NCBI GenBank assembly: GCA_028284635.1
Contig: JANQRJ010000013.1
Span: 146,588-210,587 of the forward strand
DNA: 64,000 bases
Direction: 5' to 3'
From: Pelagicoccus sp.
GTDB lineage: Bacteria > Verrucomicrobiota > Verrucomicrobiia > Opitutales > Opitutaceae
Part shown: one piece after another, positions 60,246 to 64,000 of the stretch
Layout of the letters: every line of letters begins with the position of its first letter
Numbering within the stretch: position 1 is the first letter of the stretch
Notes under the pieces: generated by a model
Seen by the model: only the letters and a program-made list of their open reading frames with translations
Told to the model about the DNA's origin: nothing
The model's database searches: none
Position numbers and translations under genes: made by a program

Positions 60246-60602
60246 ATGGAATACCTGCTACTCATCTACAAAGACGAATCCAAGGACCTGAGCCCCAACG
60301 ATCCCTGCTACGGCGAAATCCTCCAGGAATACCTCGCCCTCACTGAGGACGCCCGCCAAAAGGGTGTTCTACTCGGCGCCAACCCGCTGCAATCCATCTC
60401 CACAGCCACCACCGTACGCGTCCGCAATCAGAAGACGGAAACCACGGACGGGCCCTTCGCCGAAACCAAGGAGCAGCTCGCCGGCTACTACCTGCTCGAC
60501 TGCGCCGATCTCGACGAGGCCATTTCCTATGCCGCCCGCATCCCCGCCGCCCGCACTGGCTCGATAGAAATCCGCCCCATCATGCATCTCCCCACTTCAT
60601 AA
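60246..60602 (+). CDS. YCII-related (DGPF-type) protein
   Basis: The protein is 118 residues. It has the YCII-like start MEYLLLIYKDE and the TTDGPFAETKEQLAGYYLLDCADLDEA block that gives this DGPF subgroup its name, ending with SIEIRPIM. The fold is ferredoxin-like; the function is unknown. DGPF proteins are the conserved genomic partners of ECF42-type sigma factors, and such a sigma gene follows immediately. It probably belongs to that regulon. Confidence 0.9.
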   Translation: MEYLLLIYKDESKDLSPNDPCYGEILQEYLALTEDARQKGVLLGANPLQSISTATTVRVRNQKTETTDGPFAETKEQLAGYYLLDCADLDEAISYAARIPAARTGSIEIRPIMHLPTS

Positions 60603-60611
60603 TCTTCCTCA

Positions 60612-60695
60612 TCATCTTCATCTGCTTCTACTTCTTCATCTTCTTCTTTTTTAGGAAGGGGATGAAGATGAAGAAGTAGAAGCAGATGAAGATGA
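60612..60695. repeat. 32-bp perfect inverted repeat (polypyrimidine/polypurine) upstream of the ECF sigma gene
   Basis: Left arm 60612-60643 (TCATCTTCATCTGCTTC...) and right arm 60664-60695 (...GAAGCAGATGAAGATGA) are exact complements with a 20-base loop. It lies 17 bases before the TTG start of the sigma gene and could form a strong hairpin in its leader. Confidence 0.93.
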
Positions 60696-60711
60696 AACAA
60701 AGCGATCCAGA

Positions 60712-62040
60712 TTGAAGTCCGAACCACCCGAACCTGTTCGCGCCGCCATCGAGCGGACCGTCCGAGAGGAGTGGAGTCAAGCGCTCGCCGTACTGGTCCA
60801 CCGGATACGAGACTTCCAGCTCGCGGAAGACGCCCTGCAAGACGCCATCGTCGCCGCCTGGCAGCACTGGCCCAGCAAAGGCATACCCCAGCAACCACGC
60901 GCCTGGCTTCTCAAAACGGCCCGACGCAAGGCTATCGACCAAATCCGAAGGCGCGAAAACTTCGAATCGAAGCGCCTAGGCATCGCCTTGCACGCCGAAC
61001 TTGAAAGCGGAAGAGGTCATGAAGAAACGGATACGGAAATCCCGGACGAGCGACTCCGAATGATCTTCACCTGCTGCCACCCCGCCCTGGACAAGCAAAG
61101 CTGCGTCGCCCTTACACTCCGGGCGGTAGGCGGGCTGGAAACCCGAGAGATCGCCCGAGCATTCCTCGTCGAAGAGCCAACCATGGCCCAACGCCTCACC
61201 CGAGCCAAACGCAAGATCAAAGACGCCGGCATACCCTACCGAATTCCGCCACCGGAGCTCTGGCCCGAGCGACTCGAGGCAGTTCTGTCCGTCGTCTACT
61301 TCATTTTCAACGAGGGCTACCTCGCCTCCTCGGGCAAGCGCCTCATGCGAGCCGACCTCTGCGCCGAAGCCATCCATCTCGGACGCGTTCTCGCCCAACT
61401 TGCCCCCAAGGAAACCGAGGCCGCCGGCCTGCTCGCCCTCATGCTGTTGCATGATTCCAGACGAGACGCCCGGCTCGACGGAAACGGAACGCTCGTCCCT
61501 CTCGAACAGCAGAACCGAGCTCTCTGGGATCGAGCAAAGATCGCCGAAGGTGAAAAGATCCTTCGCGAAACTCTCTCCAAAGGGTCCATCGGACCCTACC
61601 AGATCCAGGCCGCCGTCAGCGCTCTGCACGCGAACGCTTCCGATTGGGACGCAACCGACTGGCCCCAAATCGCCCATCTCTATCGGATTCTCTACCAAGC
61701 TCAGCCCTCGGCGGTAGTCCGACTTAACGAAGCGATTGCCCTTTCCATGGCCCAAGGTCCGAAAGCGGGCCTAGCCATTCTCGCAGAGCTAGAGGAGGAC
61801 GGACTGCTGCAGAACTACCAGCCGTTTTTTGCCGCCAAGGCCGATCTCCTTCGTCGCCAAGGCCAAGCTGCCGAAGCTACCGAGGCCTACCGGGTCGCCA
61901 TAGAAAAAAGCGCCCACCCCGCGGAAAGAGCGTTCCTCGCCGCCCGCCTCCAAGCCCTCTCCTCTTCATCTTCTTCTGCTTCTTCATCTTCATCCCCACC
62001 CTCGAAAAAAAGAAGAAGATTAAGAAGCAGAAGAAGATGA
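60712..62040 (+). CDS. ECF sigma factor with C-terminal extension (ECF42-like)
   Basis: The protein is 442 residues. Region 2 is visible as FQLAEDALQDAIVAAWQHWP and RAWLLKTARRKAIDQIRRR (about residues 36-85). Region 4 has LTLRAVGGLETREIARAFLVEEPTMAQRLTRAKRKI. A long helical C-terminal domain (VLSVVYFIFNEGYLASSG and TPR-like repeats) follows, as in ECF42 sigma factors associated with DGPF proteins. The start is TTG; no in-frame ATG lies nearby upstream. The last ~26 residues (Ser-rich, then Lys/Arg-rich) are encoded by a hairpin repeat, so the natural end was probably near RLQALS. The signal is unknown. Confidence 0.88.
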   Translation: MKSEPPEPVRAAIERTVREEWSQALAVLVHRIRDFQLAEDALQDAIVAAWQHWPSKGIPQQPRAWLLKTARRKAIDQIRRRENFESKRLGIALHAELESGRGHEETDTEIPDERLRMIFTCCHPALDKQSCVALTLRAVGGLETREIARAFLVEEPTMAQRLTRAKRKIKDAGIPYRIPPPELWPERLEAVLSVVYFIFNEGYLASSGKRLMRADLCAEAIHLGRVLAQLAPKETEAAGLLALMLLHDSRRDARLDGNGTLVPLEQQNRALWDRAKIAEGEKILRETLSKGSIGPYQIQAAVSALHANASDWDATDWPQIAHLYRILYQAQPSAVVRLNEAIALSMAQGPKAGLAILAELEEDGLLQNYQPFFAAKADLLRRQGQAAEATEAYRVAIEKSAHPAERAFLAARLQALSSSSSSASSSSSPPSKKRRRLRSRRR

Positions 62041-62052
62041 AGATTATTTTTT
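61963..62052 (+). terminator. Long hairpin plus T-run at the 3' end of the sigma gene
   Basis: TCTTCATCTTCTTCTGCTTC (from 61963) pairs with GAAGCAGAAGAAGATGAAGA (62024-62043), forming a stem of about 28 bp, followed by TTATTTTTT. This fits a Rho-independent terminator, but the sigma stop codon (62038-62040) lies inside the right arm, so the hairpin is also coding. Confidence 0.65.
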
Positions 62053-62152
62053 CAAACTGTCGAATCGGTCGATTCCCGTTCGTCTGGATCCTGAAACCGG
62101 CCGCTCGCGTCGCGAAGGCCAAACCGATCCAACACCAAAAACGAATAGAAAT

Positions 62153-62560
62153 ATGTCACAAAAATACGGATACAATCACGGCGATTTCTCATGGAACGAA
62201 CTCGCGCCAAACGACCCTCAAGCCGCTCTCTCCTTCTACCGGGAAGTCTTCGGCTGGAAGGTCGAAACCCTAGACATGCCGGAGGGCCCCTACAACGTCC
62301 TGATAAACGGCGAAGAGAAGATCGGCGGCATCATGGCCAAGCCAGCCGAACAGTCCAAGGCGCCGACCGCTTGGATGCCCTACATCACAGTCGACAACGT
62401 CGACGAAACCGTAGCCAAGATCGAGAGCCTAGGCGGCAAGGTCATCGTCCCGCCCAGCGACATTCCCGTCCCCGACGGCCCGCGCCTCTCGATATTCCAA
62501 GACCCTCAAGGCGCCACGCTCGGAGCCATCACCTATGCGAACGCGCCAGCGGGAACCTGA
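62153..62560 (+). CDS. VOC-family (glyoxalase-like) protein
   Basis: The protein is 135 residues, one vicinal-oxygen-chelate domain with two beta-alpha-beta units. The first is HGDFSWNELAPNDPQAALSFYREVFGWKV; the second starts YITVDNVDETVAKIESLGGKVI and ends LSIFQDPQGATLGAI. VOC proteins bind metal and act as lyases, dioxygenases or binding proteins; specificity is open. ECF42-type loci often include VOC and YCII proteins, so this is likely a third member of the cassette. Confidence 0.88.
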   Translation: MSQKYGYNHGDFSWNELAPNDPQAALSFYREVFGWKVETLDMPEGPYNVLINGEEKIGGIMAKPAEQSKAPTAWMPYITVDNVDETVAKIESLGGKVIVPPSDIPVPDGPRLSIFQDPQGATLGAITYANAPAGT

Positions 62561-63035
62561 CTCAGACACTCTGCTTTCACAGCCGAAAAATCAGCCCGGG
62601 GCCAGCTCCCTCCCACACCGCCGTACGTGTGGTCTTCCAAATACGGCGGTTGTGACGCGCTTACGCTTGAGATGCCGCTCTGTCCACGAGACCCCAGTCG
62701 CCTTGCGACTGCCGACATGGGCGTAGTTTTGCGAGCCTTCCTTTCGGTTGGCGAGGTTGCCCATGGAGTCGAAGTCGTAGTCGCGGGAGTCGAAGGCTCC
62801 GCCGCCGGTCCAGTTGGAATTGAGTGCAGGTTGAGTATCCAGTTATTGGATCAATCGGCTATTTGACTTTTGACGATTGACCCGTTCGGCTGTTTCGACC
62901 CGTTCGGCTGTTTCTTTCGGTTGGCTGTTTCCAATTTGACCGCTAACTGGTGAATTACGCTCGCAAGCAAGCCGGGTGTCAGGTATTGGATTGATTTCCT
63001 TTTACGCAAAAGTAGAAGGAAGTGAACTAGATTTT
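62561..63035. other. Degenerate region between the VOC and lipoprotein genes
   Basis: It contains the RHS fragment (62590-62842) and a tandem duplication of an 18-base unit beginning GACCCGTTCGGC (62879-62914), plus a third degenerate copy. No intact gene is visible; the lipoprotein promoter must lie at its end. Confidence 0.5.
62590..62842 (-). pseudogene. RHS-repeat gene fragment
   Basis: The minus strand from 62821 down encodes FDSRDYDFDSMGNLANRKEG, the YD-type repeat phrase of RHS proteins ('YD..GNL..R'). The frame is closed by a stop just upstream (about 62843) and changes to unrelated sequence downstream before a stop at 62590, so it is a remnant. A second fragment follows at 63699-64000. 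Confidence 0.7.
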
Positions 63036-63671
63036 ATGAAAATGAAAAGCATAAGCCCAATCGTCGTCCTCGCCATCGCTTTAGCTCTATCGGGCTGCCT
63101 TCCAGCGAATTATTTGGCTAACGCCAATATTAATTCAGTATCAAACCTCGGATCTGAAAATGGAATAATCGTGATGACGATAACCAGTGAAAAGGTTCTA
63201 ATGAGTTCGCAGGGATTGAGATATCGAAACCTGACCACTGAAGAGTATGGAGTGGCGAATGTAAAAATCCGAATGACTAAGTATCCGATACATGAGGAAG
63301 CAAGGAAAGGAGCAGTCGTAGCGCTGGAGTTGCCGGCTGGTAGATACGAGTTTTATAATATTCAGCTATATTCCAGTAGCGGTATTTCAGAGACGTCTTA
63401 TTCTCGTGGTCGAGAAGATTTGTTTTCCGTTCCTTTTAGCGTTGAAAGCGGGGAGATCAAGTACTTGGGAGATGTGCGTATTGACTATAGCTTTGGCACG
63501 AATTTCATTGGTATGAAAGGAGTTAATGGTGGTAGTTTTTCGTTTAGCGATCGTTTTGATGAAGACTATGAATACATTAGAAAGAAACTCGCGGGAATAG
63601 AGAAGGAATCTGTTGTAAGGGCAGTTCCACGAGCTGGTGAGAATCTAAAGGATACCATCAAGTTCGAGTAG
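63036..63671 (+). CDS. Predicted lipoprotein of unknown function
   Basis: The protein is 211 residues. A lipoprotein signal peptide with the lipobox LSGC places the lipidated Cys at about residue 22 (MKMKSISPIVVLAIALALSGC). The mature part looks beta-rich (VVALELPAGRYEFYNIQLYS, VESGEIKYLGDVRIDYS) and may be a DUF2846-like beta sandwich, though that is a weak impression. The gene is clearly AT-richer than the rest of the window, with A/T-ending codons, indicating transfer from another source. It sits between two pieces of a broken RHS gene. An upstream extension from 62976 would remove the signal peptide from the N-terminus and is rejected. Confidence 0.75.
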   Translation: MKMKSISPIVVLAIALALSGCLPANYLANANINSVSNLGSENGIIVMTITSEKVLMSSQGLRYRNLTTEEYGVANVKIRMTKYPIHEEARKGAVVALELPAGRYEFYNIQLYSSSGISETSYSRGREDLFSVPFSVESGEIKYLGDVRIDYSFGTNFIGMKGVNGGSFSFSDRFDEDYEYIRKKLAGIEKESVVRAVPRAGENLKDTIKFE

Positions 63672-63698
63672 AAAATGGGAAATGCGATTCGCATGCTT

Positions 63699-64000
63699 TT
63701 AGACAAGGGTAGCCTTGGCCGTCGTCGTAGGCTGCGGCTTGGCTGTGGTGTACTGGTTGAGATTATTAGCCGCTTGGTGCTGATCTTGCGAGCCTTCCTT
63801 GAGGTTGCTCCTTCCATCGAAGATTGCAAAGTAATCCGAATTGTGGCTCGGAGCCGGTTTCTATATTGACCTTATCCGCCGAACAGAAGAGCTTCTGGCA
63901 AACATAGCTTGAACGGTCGCATCCATACCTAATTCTTGGCGAAAGGCTGGCGCTTGAATGATGTCGGTCCAAGCCGGTTAACTGGGACAAGCTCTACGTG
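63699..64000 (-). pseudogene. RHS-repeat gene fragment, continuing past the window
   Basis: On the minus strand, one frame gives YFAIFDGRSNLKEGSQ and QAANNLNQYT, and another frame further upstream gives RYGCDRSSYVCQK. Both are recognisable RHS phrases ('YG.DR.SN', 'ANNLNQYT') but in different frames, so at least one frameshift is present. The stop is at 63699. It is probably a decayed C-terminal part of an RHS protein. Confidence 0.65.

Overview
The window looks like a chromosomal segment of a GC-rich Verrucomicrobiota bacterium, probably class Opitutia. This is inferred from the fused double-length UvrA, the divergent FtsZ and FtsA, the dcw gene order and the hexuronate genes; no database was consulted. 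About 47 genes can be supported, including one tRNA and the remains of an RHS gene.

Layout. Positions 1-8754 hold a partial SNF2 helicase, a DUF502 membrane protein with RecO, a two-gene phosphorelay, an adenylate-kinase-like protein, an ACT protein, tRNA-Arg(CCG), dihydrolipoamide dehydrogenase and a small membrane protein. Positions 8962-19532 hold a glycosyltransferase overlapping a 1910-residue UvrA, an AraC regulator, a DEAD-box RNA helicase and a ParDE toxin-antitoxin pair. Positions 19838-42226 are an almost complete dcw (division and cell wall) cluster, all on the minus strand: mraZ, rsmH, ftsL, ftsI, murE, murF, mraY, murD, a LysM gene, ftsW, an inserted secreted fibre-like gene, murG, a murC-murB fusion, ddl, ftsQ, ftsA, ftsZ. 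Positions 42747-50180 are a plus-strand hexuronate operon with two dehydrogenases, a KDG kinase, a fructuronate-reductase-like SDR, a UxaE-like epimerase and UxaC. Positions 50457-60011 are a predicted peptide-ligase locus with two ATP-grasp and two alpha-E modules, two transglutaminases and a DUF2126 amidoligase. Positions 60246-62560 are a YCII, ECF sigma and VOC cassette. The right end holds RHS gene debris around an AT-rich lipoprotein gene.

The most unusual content is repeat architecture rather than a single gene. First, many palindromes bounded by GTAG and CTAC, with several different arm sequences, fill most of the non-coding gaps of the dcw cluster. They resemble REP/REPIN elements, but no RAYT transposase is present here. 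Second, arrays of degenerate 7-bp units (such as TTCAGCC, ACCCAGA or AAGANNN) occur between genes, directly before the start codons of six genes, and in frame inside coding sequence. All three junctions between the four ABC modules of UvrA are made of them. Third, long polypurine/polypyrimidine hairpins bracket the ECF sigma gene and encode its C-terminal tail.

How the genes fit together. The dcw products make and polymerise peptidoglycan precursor at the division site. The hexuronate operon converts glucuronate and galacturonate toward 2-keto-3-deoxygluconate-6-phosphate; mannonate dehydratase and KDPG aldolase are not in the window. The ATP-grasp/transglutaminase locus probably makes or attaches a peptide of unknown identity.
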